Positions 54,953-64,000 of a stretch of DNA of 64,000 nucleotides are shown piece by piece. This DNA comes from Candidatus Trichorickettsia mobilis (GTDB lineage Bacteria > Pseudomonadota > Alphaproteobacteria > Rickettsiales > Rickettsiaceae): positions 1,227,001 through 1,291,000 of the forward strand of contig NZ_OY728607.1 of NCBI RefSeq assembly GCF_963422225.1. Direction: 5' to 3'. The notes below the pieces were generated by a model. That model saw only the letters and a program-made list of their open reading frames with translations, had not been told where the DNA came from and ran no database searches. Each line of letters starts with the position of its first letter. The first letter of the stretch is position 1. A program made the translations under genes and the position numbers.

Positions 54953-55201
54953 AATAATACCATAATTCCTAGTTTGTAATTTTATGAAACCTTTTTTGAT
55001 TTGTCAAATTACTGAGATGTAGTTAGGCAAACAATATTAGTAAGTAAGATATTTATTGATGTGGTTAAAACAGTAAAAATTGCAAGCTCCTCTACTTATT
55101 AGATCAAACTAGAATCCAAGGATAAAGGCTTTTTAGAAGCGAGTATAGTTAACTTGACGGCGTGCCAAATAATAAATATAAATTATAAAAAAAAGTGGGC
55201 T
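54953..55201. other. AT-rich gap before the TDT transporter gene
   Basis: Nothing coding is supported. It holds the leader of the interrupted cysteine-rich gene and, on the other strand, that of the transporter. Confidence 0.4.
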
Positions 55202-56149
55202 ATGATAAATAAATTTAAAAACTTACCTGTGGCAATGTCTGGATTAGCTTTAGGTGTATCGGGATTAGGTAATTTGCTGGCATCAGAAGTACACCCTCAC
55301 TTACGCCATATTTTTGTTGGCATTGCTATATTAATCCTAATTATGGTCTCTATAAAAAAATTAGCCCATTTTCAGCAATTAAAAAATGAGATTGCCAACT
55401 CAGTGACCGGTAGTTTTGTTCCGGCTTTTGACATGGCATTAATGGTAGTTGCAAGTGTCATTGCTGAGGAATATTTATTGATTGGTCAGGTTTTATGGTA
55501 TTTCGCAATTATCTTGCATATAATATTTGCTACTAGTTTTTTCTATTACCAGATTAAAAGCTTTGAGTTTAACCAAATTTTACCTAGTTGGTATATACCC
55601 CCAGTTGGAATAGTCGTAGCCTGCGTTACTAGTACTCCTATGCATAACCAGCAGCTGGCACAAATTATTTTTTATATTGGCTTCGGTTTTTATTGTCTTA
55701 TGTTACCAATAATGATGTATCGTTTGATTTTTGGAGAGCGAATTAATAACCCACAATTACCTGCATTTGCCATAATGGGTGCCCCGGCAAGCTTATGTTT
55801 GGCCGGCTACTTGACTGTATTTGAACAACCATCGTCGCTAATTGTGGAAATGTTGTTGCCACTAGGATTAATGATGACTGGTTTAGTTTATTTATCTATG
55901 GTACGTATAAATCCATTACGCATCAGTTTTATTCCACTTTATGCTTCATTTACATTTCCTCTGGTAATAGGTGCTACAGCAATTATAAAATATTCACATT
56001 TTATTGGAGAATTCACCGCAGCCGGCAGAATTTGGCATAATATTGGAATAGCTGAAATGATAATTGCTTGCATAATAATATTTTGGGTGCTAATAAATAT
56101 GGCTCATTTTGTATATAAAAACGTATTAAATCCTCCAACAATAATCTAA
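55202..56149 (+). CDS. TDT-family (TehA/Mae1-like) transporter
   Basis: The 315-residue, ten-helix membrane protein resembles the tellurite-resistance/dicarboxylate transporter family, which includes TehA, SLAC1 channels and yeast malate permease Mae1. Hallmarks: NLPVAMSGLALGVSGLGNLL in helix 1, LPSWYIPPVGIVVAC in the middle, and GAPASLCLAGYL near residue 200. I start at ATG 55202; the longer frame from 55154 adds a charged stretch before helix 1. mdh begins 69 bases downstream, which makes a dicarboxylate substrate plausible. Confidence 0.8.
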   Translation: MINKFKNLPVAMSGLALGVSGLGNLLASEVHPHLRHIFVGIAILILIMVSIKKLAHFQQLKNEIANSVTGSFVPAFDMALMVVASVIAEEYLLIGQVLWYFAIILHIIFATSFFYYQIKSFEFNQILPSWYIPPVGIVVACVTSTPMHNQQLAQIIFYIGFGFYCLMLPIMMYRLIFGERINNPQLPAFAIMGAPASLCLAGYLTVFEQPSSLIVEMLLPLGLMMTGLVYLSMVRINPLRISFIPLYASFTFPLVIGATAIIKYSHFIGEFTAAGRIWHNIGIAEMIIACIIIFWVLINMAHFVYKNVLNPPTII

Positions 56150-56218
56150 ATATATAGTCGATCAAGATCATTTTTGTTACACTTCAACTTTTGTTGAAAT
56201 GTTTTTAGGACTCTCATT

Positions 56219-57199
56219 ATGAAATTACCAGTTAAAATTACCGTAACAGGTGCAGCAGGACAAATTAGTTATAGTTTATTATTCCGTATTGCAAGCGGAG
56301 ATATGTTAGGTAAAGATCAACCAATAATCTTACAATTACTCGAAATTGAACCAGCTCTGAATGCGCTAAAAGGAGTAATTATGGAATTAGATGACTGCGC
56401 TTTCCCACTAATTCATGGAATTAGCGCTAGCAGTGATCCTATGATAGCATTTAAAGAAGTGGACTATGCTTTATTGATTGGTTCACGTCCACGCACTAAA
56501 GGTATGGAACGTAAGGACTTATTAGAAGTAAATGGAGCAATTTTTATAGGTCAAGGTAAAGCTTTGGCTGCAGTTGCTAAAAAAGATGTTAAAGTGTTAG
56601 TAGTAGGAAATCCAGCCAATACTAATGCATTGATTTTATCTAAAAATGCAAAAACCATTGACCCGCGTAACATTACCTCGATGATGCGTTTAGACCATAA
56701 CCGAGCAATGAGTAAATTAGCCGAAAAAATTGGCAGCCATTCTACTATGGTGAAAGATATTGTAGCATGGGGAAATCACTCGTCAACACAGTACCCAGAT
56801 ATTTTCAATGCAACGGTGGAAGGCAAGAAAGCCAGTGAATTAGTTGATAAAAATTGGTTAGTGACAGACTTTATTCCAATAATACAAAAACGTGGTGCGG
56901 CAATTATTGAAGCACGTGGTCTTTCCTCAGCAGCATCTGCCGCTAATGCTGCTATTGATCATATGAAGAGTTGGATACACGGAACTGCTAAAGACGAAAT
57001 AGTAACTATGGGAGTTGCTTCAGATGGTAGCTACGGAATTCCTGAAGGCTTAATATTTGGGTACCCTTGCACATGTAAAGATGGGCAGTACACTATAGTT
57101 CAAGGTTTTGCAATTAGCGATTTTAGTCGTAAATATATTGATATTACTTACGCCGAATTATGCGAAGAACGTACTGCAATCCAACATTTATTAGCTTAA
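56219..57199 (+). CDS. mdh: Malate dehydrogenase, cytosolic-type (NAD-dependent)
   Basis: It interconverts malate and oxaloacetate. The 326-residue product has the group typical of eukaryotic cytosol, Chlamydia and many proteobacteria: [20 protein letters not shown] at the N-terminus, [18 protein letters not shown], and catalytic residues in MRLDHNRA (Asp/Arg) and [12 protein letters not shown] (His). Classical Rickettsia Mdh is instead LDH-like and begins with a different glycine loop. So this copy may be acquired or a lineage difference. Good AGGA ribosome site before the ATG. Confidence 0.92.
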   Translation: MKLPVKITVTGAAGQISYSLLFRIASGDMLGKDQPIILQLLEIEPALNALKGVIMELDDCAFPLIHGISASSDPMIAFKEVDYALLIGSRPRTKGMERKDLLEVNGAIFIGQGKALAAVAKKDVKVLVVGNPANTNALILSKNAKTIDPRNITSMMRLDHNRAMSKLAEKIGSHSTMVKDIVAWGNHSSTQYPDIFNATVEGKKASELVDKNWLVTDFIPIIQKRGAAIIEARGLSSAASAANAAIDHMKSWIHGTAKDEIVTMGVASDGSYGIPEGLIFGYPCTCKDGQYTIVQGFAISDFSRKYIDITYAELCEERTAIQHLLA

Positions 57200-57372
57200 G
57201 CAGCGTTGTAGAAATTTTTATAGGAATTCGCATGATGCTTTAGTCTAATGTCAATAGAATCAAAAAACTATTTGAAATCTGATTTATATAGGATGCCGAT
57301 TTTACGTGGACACGCCATATAAAATCATATATTTAAGTAGATATATTTATAAATAGTTTAATTTTTCTTAGT

Positions 57373-58314
57373 ATGAACATCACCTCTAACTTGGCTATTA
57401 TACTATGCACGTATAATAGCGCTAAATTTCTAACAGAACAATTAATGTCTTTTGATGCACAAAGCTTTAGAGACTGGTCTCTTTTTGTGTATGACGATGG
57501 CTCAACAGATAATACTGAAAGCTTGATTAAGGAACATCAGAAAGCTGATACTATTCATCATATTAATTGGACGGTAAATAATAAAAATAGGGGCTTTGTG
57601 CATAATTTTCTAAATGGAATATGTTCTGCCAATGTTGATAAGTTTCAATTCTATGCTCTCGCTGATCAGGATGATATTTGGTGTGACACAAAACTTGAGC
57701 GCGCTGTTGCTTGTTTTAAAAACGTTTCTGTTGAAATGCCTGCTTTATATTGTTCGCGCACACAATTGATAGATAAAAATGGCCGAACAATCGGATTTTC
57801 ACCATTATTTACAAAAAAACCTTCTTTCATGAATGCTTTAGTGCAAAGTATTGCTGGTGGCAATACTATGGTATTTAACAAAGCTGCTCGTGAGCTGATT
57901 GTAAGTGCAGCAAAAGACATGACAGTAGATGTAGTAAGTCATGATTGGTTTATTTATCAATTGATTTCTGGAGCAGGAGGTCAGGTATATTATGATGCTC
58001 TACCATCAGTTTTATATCGTCAGCATGATCACAATTTGATCGGCTCTAATAACGGCTTTATGGCTAGGTTAGCTAGAGTTAGAAAACTGTTTAATGGCTC
58101 TTTTAGAGAGTGGAATGATAAGAACGTTAAAGCACTAAAGCAAAATATTTTATTATTCACGGCAGAAAACAGAAATAAACTCAATCTTTTTGATGAGGCA
58201 AGAAATAAAGGTCTTTTTACTCGTTTAATGGGTCTTAAAAAAACTGGTATTCATAGGCAAGGCTTACTTGATAATTTAGCATTATTTATAGGTATAATAT
58301 TCAATAAAATATGA
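57373..58314 (+). CDS. Glycosyltransferase family 2, rhamnosyltransferase-like
   Basis: This 313-residue GT-A enzyme has the family start LAIILCTYNSAKFLTEQLMS, the DDGSTDNT nucleotide-binding block near residue 42, ADQDDIW (DxD-like metal site) near residue 97, and a C-terminal basic helical region. It ends six bases before rfbB, so it belongs with dTDP-sugar genes and probably uses dTDP-rhamnose or a related sugar for LPS or S-layer glycan. Acceptor unknown. Confidence 0.85.
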   Translation: MNITSNLAIILCTYNSAKFLTEQLMSFDAQSFRDWSLFVYDDGSTDNTESLIKEHQKADTIHHINWTVNNKNRGFVHNFLNGICSANVDKFQFYALADQDDIWCDTKLERAVACFKNVSVEMPALYCSRTQLIDKNGRTIGFSPLFTKKPSFMNALVQSIAGGNTMVFNKAARELIVSAAKDMTVDVVSHDWFIYQLISGAGGQVYYDALPSVLYRQHDHNLIGSNNGFMARLARVRKLFNGSFREWNDKNVKALKQNILLFTAENRNKLNLFDEARNKGLFTRLMGLKKTGIHRQGLLDNLALFIGIIFNKI

Positions 58315-58320
58315 AGTAAT

Positions 58321-59424
58321 ATGCAAAATTCTATGTTAAAAAATACAATTTTGGTGACTGGTGGCGCTGGATTTATTGGATCCAATTTTGTGCTACAAGC
58401 TATGTCTTATGCCGACGAAAAGATTATAAATTTAGATTTATTGACTTATGCCGGAAATCTCCAGAATATTAAGACCATATCTGAAAATCCGTTACACCAC
58501 TTTGTAAATGGTGATATTGCCGATAAATCATTAGTTTCTACTCTTCTTAAAACATATAATCCAAAAGCTATTATAAACTTTGCAGCAGAAAGTCATGTAG
58601 ATCGTTCTATAGAAGAATCTAGTAAATTCATTAACACCAACATTCTTGGAACATATAATTTATTAGAAGTTACTCGTCATTATTGGAATTCTTTATCCGA
58701 AGAAGATAGAAAATTATTTCGCTTTATTCATGTAAGTACGGATGAGGTGTATGGTTCTTTGGAGGTGACTGATCCTGCTGTTACTGAAAAATCTTGTTAT
58801 CAACCGAATAGCCCTTATTCTGCCAGCAAAGCTGCTTCTGATCATCTTGTAAGGGCATGGCATCATACTTATGGTCTTCCGATAATTATCACTAATTGTT
58901 CCAATAATTATGGACCATTGCAATTTCCTGAAAAACTAATCCCTTTACTTATTGTTAGTATATTTGAAGGCAAAATTTTGCCAATATATGGCAATGGAGA
59001 AAATATACGAGATTGGCTATTCGTGACTGATCATTGTTCGGCTATTAGATTAATCTTAGAAAATGGTAAAATTGGTGAAAGTTATAATATTGGTGGTAAT
59101 AATGAAAAAACTAATTTAGAGGTAGTGCAAATTATCTGTTCACTGTTGGACAAACAACTACCGGCTGACAAGCGTAACTTAATACACCCACAAACCAGTA
59201 AACCCCTAGTATCATACAGTGAACTAATCACTTTTGTACCGGATCGCCTAGGACATGATCAGAGATATGCTATAAATTCTACCAAAATTCAGCAAGAGTT
59301 GCATTGGCGTCCTACAGAATCTTTTGAAACTGGTATTGTTAAGACAATTGAATGGTATATGAATAATCGTGATTGGATTTCGCAGATTAAAACTGGTGAA
59401 TATTCAAAATTGAAGGTTTTGTAG
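58321..59424 (+). CDS. rfbB: dTDP-glucose 4,6-dehydratase
   Basis: It converts dTDP-glucose to dTDP-4-keto-6-deoxyglucose, the second step to dTDP-rhamnose. The 367-residue SDR protein has TGGAGFIGSNFV at its NAD site, FAAESHVDRSIE, STDEVYGSL with the active-site Asp/Glu region, and YSASKAASDHLV (YxxxK). The length is normal. With rfbA downstream, half of the rhamnose pathway is here; rfbC and rfbD are not in the window. Confidence 0.95.
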   Translation: MQNSMLKNTILVTGGAGFIGSNFVLQAMSYADEKIINLDLLTYAGNLQNIKTISENPLHHFVNGDIADKSLVSTLLKTYNPKAIINFAAESHVDRSIEESSKFINTNILGTYNLLEVTRHYWNSLSEEDRKLFRFIHVSTDEVYGSLEVTDPAVTEKSCYQPNSPYSASKAASDHLVRAWHHTYGLPIIITNCSNNYGPLQFPEKLIPLLIVSIFEGKILPIYGNGENIRDWLFVTDHCSAIRLILENGKIGESYNIGGNNEKTNLEVVQIICSLLDKQLPADKRNLIHPQTSKPLVSYSELITFVPDRLGHDQRYAINSTKIQQELHWRPTESFETGIVKTIEWYMNNRDWISQIKTGEYSKLKVL

Positions 59425-59517
59425 TGATTGAATACATCTAAGTTATGTGATAAATTGGGGTTTATAATGCCGAGGTGGCATGTGTGGTTGGGTTGAATTA
59501 AATATGATAAAGATGAT

Positions 59518-60408
59518 ATGAAGAGAAAAGGTATTATTTTAGCTGGTGGATCAGGGACACGTTTGTACCCTTCTACCTTAAGAGTGTCTAAACAAATGTT
59601 ACCAGTATTTGATAAGCCGATGATTTATTATCCACTGTCAACTCTTATGCTTGCTGGAATTAAAGACATATTGATCATTTCTACTCCTAGAGATACTATT
59701 CTATTTCAAGAACTACTTGGTGATGGTAGTAATTGGGGAATCAATCTTAGCTACGTAATACAGGAATCTCCTGATGGATTGGCTCAAGCGCTAATAATTG
59801 GAGAAAAATTTATAGGTAACTCGTTGAGTGCTTTGATATTAGGAGACAATATTTTTTATGGTGGTAAATTGTCGGCAATCCTATTGGAAGCTGGTAAAAA
59901 AACTGAAGGGGCAACAATATTCGCATATAAAGTGTGCGATCCTGAGAGGTACGGTGTGGTCGAGTTTGATCGTAATGGTATTGCACTATCTTTAGAGGAA
60001 AAACCACAGAATTCAAAATCTGATTATGCGGTTACTGGGTTGTATTTTTATGATGCTGATGCTTCATATTTTGCTAAACAACTCAAGCCATCAGCTCGTG
60101 GTGAATTGGAGATAACAGATCTTAATAGTATTTATTTACAGCAAAATAGATTGTCAGTAGTAACTCTTGGGCGAGGCTATGCCTGGCTTGATACAGGAAC
60201 TCACGAATCATTACTTGAAGCATCTCAATTTATTGCTGCTATAGAACACAGACAAGGGTTCAAAATAGGATGCCCTGAAGAAATTGCATGGCGTATGCAT
60301 TGGATAGATGAAGCGAAACTTGAAGAATTAGGGCATAATATGTCCAAGAATAATTATGGCCAATATTTAATCAAGCTTGCAAGAGAGTCATCAATCAGCG
60401 CGAGTTAA
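59518..60408 (+). CDS. rfbA: Glucose-1-phosphate thymidylyltransferase
   Basis: It activates glucose-1-phosphate with dTTP to dTDP-glucose, the substrate of RfbB. The 296-residue product carries [20 protein letters not shown] (residues 8-27), [17 protein letters not shown], and LGDNIFYG (metal and base contact) and ends in a basic tail. Normal length. Gene order rfbB then rfbA, with a 93-base gap. Confidence 0.95.
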   Translation: MKRKGIILAGGSGTRLYPSTLRVSKQMLPVFDKPMIYYPLSTLMLAGIKDILIISTPRDTILFQELLGDGSNWGINLSYVIQESPDGLAQALIIGEKFIGNSLSALILGDNIFYGGKLSAILLEAGKKTEGATIFAYKVCDPERYGVVEFDRNGIALSLEEKPQNSKSDYAVTGLYFYDADASYFAKQLKPSARGELEITDLNSIYLQQNRLSVVTLGRGYAWLDTGTHESLLEASQFIAAIEHRQGFKIGCPEEIAWRMHWIDEAKLEELGHNMSKNNYGQYLIKLARESSISAS

Positions 60409-60508
60409 GGAGCGTGCTTGATAAAGATTGGATTGCTTCGATTTTTAACAAAATCTATGACGACTTTTTCTAAAAATCGTGAAACACTCACAAATTATGG
60501 TAATATTT

Positions 60509-61888
60509 ATGAAGTTTAAAGGTAATTTTTTAACAGTCTTAGGAGGCTTTGTTTTTGGTACAGCAACTACCATGACATATACCTACTATAATCCTGAAAT
60601 TATACTATCACATGCTAAAGACCCACAATTTGGATTTAATCTTGTTAAGTCTCTGATTAGTAAAGATCAGGCATTGAACGATGCAGTTGCTGTTGAAGCT
60701 ACAAAAAGTGCTACCCAATTTGGTAAAGAATTTTATAACAATATAACGCAAGAAGGCAGACGATCAATTATTGCGCATCCCTATGATAAGCAAGGTAGTG
60801 GTGTATCAGTTACAGTATCATATATAGATTCTACTACTGGCAAAATAAACTTAATGTTAATGGAAAAGCTGAAAGTTCGTAATAAAGCTGAAGAAGGTTT
60901 TGCACCGCAGTATGACCAAATTGGTGGCTATACTCATGGTGCTGGGGTAGAAGGGACAAAAAAGACTAGATTATCTTTTGCCGAAGGAGAAGCAAGGGAT
61001 GCAGCGGAAGATTTAAATACGGCAACTGGAGTTGCTATAACTTTATCCGACAGTTCAACATCTCAAAAAACTGCAGTACAATATACTACTAAAAAAGATC
61101 TAGAAGCAATTGGTAAGGCAATTGCACAATATAATGTTAAGATTGTCCAAAAAAATCCTTATATCAAGAACTTTGACCCTAATGATGTAAAAGGCTACCT
61201 TAAGTCTCAGGGTCTTGAATATACTAGAGATTATAATGCAATTGCTACGGCAATACGTGAATTTAGAGAAGAAACTGGTTATAATGGTCTGATTACCCTA
61301 GAAATGATTAGAGAGGTTTACACTACAGATAATTATGGAGCTGATAATGTAGCAAACCTACACACTAAAGCTTCGCATTATAGTATTAATTTAGGTAAAC
61401 TACCAAAAGCACCAACCATATACGAATCATCATTCAAGTCTGAACGAGCAAGTAATTCTTTTCAGGCTAATGGCACAGAAATTGGGCGTCTTACATGGGT
61501 AAGTACTAGTGCATTGGAATCAAAAAATGATTCTTCATTGTGGTTCTATGATAAACCGATAAGATTTTCATATATATCTGTTCTAAATAATATTATACGG
61601 GAATTACGAGACGGAGAATTAAAAGAAGCAAGCAAAGGAGTGATTAACTCACATAACCATATTGCAGATTTTGCAGAGCATTTTCAACTGCAGCAGAAGT
61701 TAAGTAAATTTTCTGGAGAATTTGGTTCCACAGCCAGTCAAAAGCACAAAATAGATAAGTGTATTGCTCAGAATATAGGAGATAGCCGGGTTATTGATTC
61801 TAATAGTCTATCAAATATTTTTAAGCAATGTCATGAAAATATTAACCTTAAACATGATGTCAATATTTTAGGAAATATAGAAGAATAA
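60509..61888 (+). CDS. Membrane-anchored Nudix-like protein
   Basis: From ATG 60509 the product has 459 residues; GTG 60479 and ATG 60497 are alternatives. It has an N-terminal membrane anchor (FLTVLGGFVFGTATTMTYTY), a strand-rich region with YDQIGGYTHGAGVEGTKK near residue 144, then AIREFREETGYNG near residue 253. The last matches the conserved half REUxEExGU of a Nudix box, but the upstream Gx5E part is not clear, so hydrolase activity is uncertain. It would face the periplasm if the anchor is a signal. Substrate unknown. Confidence 0.65.
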   Translation: MKFKGNFLTVLGGFVFGTATTMTYTYYNPEIILSHAKDPQFGFNLVKSLISKDQALNDAVAVEATKSATQFGKEFYNNITQEGRRSIIAHPYDKQGSGVSVTVSYIDSTTGKINLMLMEKLKVRNKAEEGFAPQYDQIGGYTHGAGVEGTKKTRLSFAEGEARDAAEDLNTATGVAITLSDSSTSQKTAVQYTTKKDLEAIGKAIAQYNVKIVQKNPYIKNFDPNDVKGYLKSQGLEYTRDYNAIATAIREFREETGYNGLITLEMIREVYTTDNYGADNVANLHTKASHYSINLGKLPKAPTIYESSFKSERASNSFQANGTEIGRLTWVSTSALESKNDSSLWFYDKPIRFSYISVLNNIIRELRDGELKEASKGVINSHNHIADFAEHFQLQQKLSKFSGEFGSTASQKHKIDKCIAQNIGDSRVIDSNSLSNIFKQCHENINLKHDVNILGNIEE

Positions 61889-61986
61889 AGTCATTTTGAA
61901 AATTCTGCACGCAAAACCTAGCGCTTTTTTTGCTACTCCAGTTTTTTAATTTTCTTTTATGCAGCTATTTCTTTTGCCAAAGCATA

Positions 61987-62077
61987 TATAAGAGCCTGTC
62001 AGATCAGTAGATATAAGAGGTAATTTTGTCGTTAAAACTCTCTCTCTTAATATCTACTGATCTGACAGGCTCTTATA
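61987..62077. repeat. Near-perfect palindromic element
   Basis: TATAAGAGCCTGTCAGATCA and GTAGATAT face the inverse at 62048-62077, with a short interior. A fragment CAGACAGGCTCTAAGG near 38411 may be a relic. It lies between the Nudix-like and methyltransferase-like genes and could act as a bidirectional terminator. Confidence 0.75.
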
Positions 62078-62116
62078 CCAGCATTAATATCCTGATAAAT
62101 AAGAGATTTTGCAGAT

Positions 62117-63211
62117 ATGATAAGAAGATTAATAGCAATAAAGTATACCCTCTATAAGCTCTTTATGGTGGTTTTCTTCTTTTTGCCACTAGAGGCTTCA
62201 TCTAGCTCAATTAATTTTGACAGTCTAAATGGCAATAATATGTGGTATATTTTATCTAATGATCGTGGTGAAAAAGAAGTTAAAGACTTTATAAACAATG
62301 TACTAAGACAATGTGATGCTGATAAATTTATTGAAATATCGCATAAAACGCTTAGCAATAAGCTTGATTTATCAAATGCTGCGTTCTATAGCTCTTTAGA
62401 ACATCAAATCTCAAAAACAACTCCTTTGATGCCATTTATAGCCAAAGTAAAATCACTGCATCATCAACAAAAGATTTTATCCGCACAATTACAACATTTA
62501 ATTGGCAATAGAGTGGTAAAAAATTATGTTGAAATTGGTACCCCTGGTACCTATATTAACAGTTTAAAGGATTTAATGCTTATCGAACAAGCAACGATTA
62601 TCAATAATGCTCAAGGTCTAATAGATTATATCCATGGTAGTTCCTGGTCTTTATCAAGAAAATTTAAATCATATGATAAATTCGTTCCGCTTAATAACTA
62701 TGATGCAATTGCAGAAGAACAGATCCTTAGTAATAGTGTTGATGTAGTATCTTGCGTAGTAGGATTACATCATATTCCAACTGAGAAACTCCAACCCTTT
62801 GTAAGCTCAATATATCGTATTCTAAAACCTGGCGGTATTTTTATTCTTAGAGACCATGATGCTAAAGATGATGAGGTGAAATCTATAGTTCAAGCGGCAC
62901 ACACTATTTTCAACTTGGTAACAATGGAGCTTGATTTGCAGGGAGAAGTAAAAGAATATCGTAATTTTCAACCGCTTAACTATTGGATAGAACTGCTGAC
63001 GCTGACCGGCTTCAGAGAAGCTGCTTGCGATAAATTATACCAGGCAGGTGACCCTACTTTAAATGCTATGGTAAAATTCATAAAACCCTTGCAATTAGAA
63101 TCAGAAGTCATATCAGAAATTGAAGACTATCCTTATTATAAAAGAGATTTGACCAAAACTTTTCTTTCTGCGCCAGAATGGCATAATAGACCTCTTTCGA
63201 AACTGGACTAA
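62117..63211 (+). pseudogene. Secreted SAM-methyltransferase-like protein truncated by IS5 copy D
   Basis: An N-terminal hydrophobic segment (about 15-28, FMVVFFFLPLEASS) suggests export. The body has methyltransferase-like NYVEIGTPGTYI near residue 136 (motif I-like), VDVVSCVVGLHHI near 211 and ILKPGGIFILRDHDA near 235, all class I hallmarks. Native sequence ends at 63186 (EWHN); the IS then supplies RPLSKLD and a stop. The true C-terminus is outside the window beyond the IS. An exported SAM-dependent enzyme would have no SAM in the periplasm, so it might act in the host cell. Confidence 0.72.
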
Positions 63212-64000
63212 ATATGTTATAAAGTCGAATTTACTTAATTTAGAACTATATGAGATATAAAAATTTAAGCATTTTATCGGAAGAGCATTTTAGAAGATTA
63301 ACAGGGGTAAGAAATAGTACATTTGAAAAGATGGTAGGGATTTTAAAGACAGAGAAACAAATAAATAGGAGGTACCAAGGTGGCAGAAGAGCTAGTCTTA
63401 GTATGGAAGACAGCCTATTAATGACACTTGAATATTTAAGGGAATACCGTACCTATTTTCATATAGCTAAGAATTATGGAGTTAGCGAAAGCAGTGCATT
63501 TAAAACAATTCGTTTTGTTGAAGACACTCTAATAAAACATCCGGATTTTGCTCTTCCAGGTAAGAAGGCTCTAGTTAAAAGCGGTATGGAGTATGAATTA
63601 GTTTTAATAGATGCTACAGAAAGCCCTATAGAGCGACCCCAAAAAAACAGAAATACTATTACTCAGGTAAAAAGAAAAGACATACGTTAAAGACTCAAAT
63701 AGTAGTAGATAAGAAAAGCAAACGAGTCATATGCACTTCTTTTTCCAATGGTAAGCGTCATGATTTTAAATTATTTAAAGAATCAAGAACCCATATACTG
63801 CCTGAGGTTAAAGTGATTACTGATACTGGTTATCAAGGCTTACAGAAGATTCATACAAATTCTGAGCTACCAAAGAAAAAGAGTAAAAAGAATGCTTTAA
63901 CTAAAGAAGATAAGAAAAATAATAGAAGTTTAGCAAGTGACAGAGTATTAAATGAAAATGTTATCGGTATGTTAAAGCGTTTTAAAATAATTGCTGATAA
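63187..64000 (+). mobile_element. IS5-family insertion sequence, copy D (cut by window edge)
   Basis: It begins TAGACCTCTTTCGAAACT at 63187 and matches copy A to the window end, about 96 bases short of the right terminus. It is inserted in the methyltransferase-like gene. Confidence 0.9.
63250..64000 (+). CDS. IS5-family transposase, copy D (partial)
   Basis: Frame 1 (63250-63690) has the same protein sequence as copy A, followed by the A7 slippery run and an open -1 frame. Frame 2 reaches RVLNENVIGMLKRFKIIAD at the window edge, so the catalytic Glu is present and only the last ~25 residues are missing. Confidence 0.85.

Overview
The window is AT-rich and looks like the chromosome of an obligate intracellular alphaproteobacterium of the order Rickettsiales, most likely family Rickettsiaceae (a Rickettsia or a close endosymbiont relative; the genus cannot be fixed from sequence reading alone). 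The evidence is the rpmH-rnpA pair, LolA, a three-subunit PntAA/PntAB/PntB transhydrogenase, the TrcR (DUF1013) regulator, SucA/SucB, a Rickettsia-type S-adenosylmethionine importer (EamA family), a GlpT-like phosphate-ester antiporter, an OmpB/Sca-like autotransporter and a Rickettsia-like AspRS. The genome is being remodelled: it holds several insertion sequence (IS) families, nested ISs, broken genes and many small palindromic repeats.

Layout. 1-12.5 kb is mostly housekeeping: a small HIG1-like membrane protein, rpmH-rnpA, a class D beta-lactamase, lolA, pntAA-pntAB-pntB, trcR and sucA-sucB. A MntA/HepT-type toxin-antitoxin pair sits between sucA and sucB. 12.6-19.4 kb is an IS graveyard. 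Two IS481-like remnants in inverted orientation bracket a radical SAM/SPASM enzyme, an unknown partner and a frameshifted SAM importer. The right-hand IS481-like copy is itself split by an IS701/IS4-like element. 19.6-23.2 kb has glpT, a GT4 glycosyltransferase and a DUF2608 protein. 23.5-33.3 kb holds a three-gene accessory operon (1118-aa pentapeptide-repeat protein plus two charged helical proteins) between two copies of one IS5-family element; the right copy is interrupted by an IS256-type element. An IS630-type element follows.

34.6-38.4 kb carries a PAS histidine kinase, a response regulator fused to a class III adenylate cyclase with all key residues visible, and an MBL-fold hydrolase: a candidate cAMP signalling cassette. 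38.4-50.3 kb has a CPBP protease, aspartate kinase, an FKBP-like protein, the autotransporter, BrnQ, a class C beta-lactamase-like protein and AspRS. 50.5-55 kb is accessory: an amidase homologue that has lost its zinc ligands, a degenerate tRNA-Thr-like sequence, an unknown 451-aa protein and a cysteine-rich secreted protein cut by another IS5 copy. 55-60.4 kb has a TDT-family transporter next to a cytosolic-type malate dehydrogenase, then surface-sugar genes (GT2, rfbB, rfbA). 60.5-64 kb has a membrane-anchored Nudix-like protein and a secreted methyltransferase-like gene truncated by a fourth IS5 copy that runs off the window.

The strongest candidates for something new are the kinase/cyclase/MBL cassette, the pentapeptide-repeat operon, the zinc-less amidase and the way short mobile repeats supply the Shine-Dalgarno sequence, start or stop codon of neighbouring genes. 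Family assignments rest on motifs recognised by eye; no database search was run.
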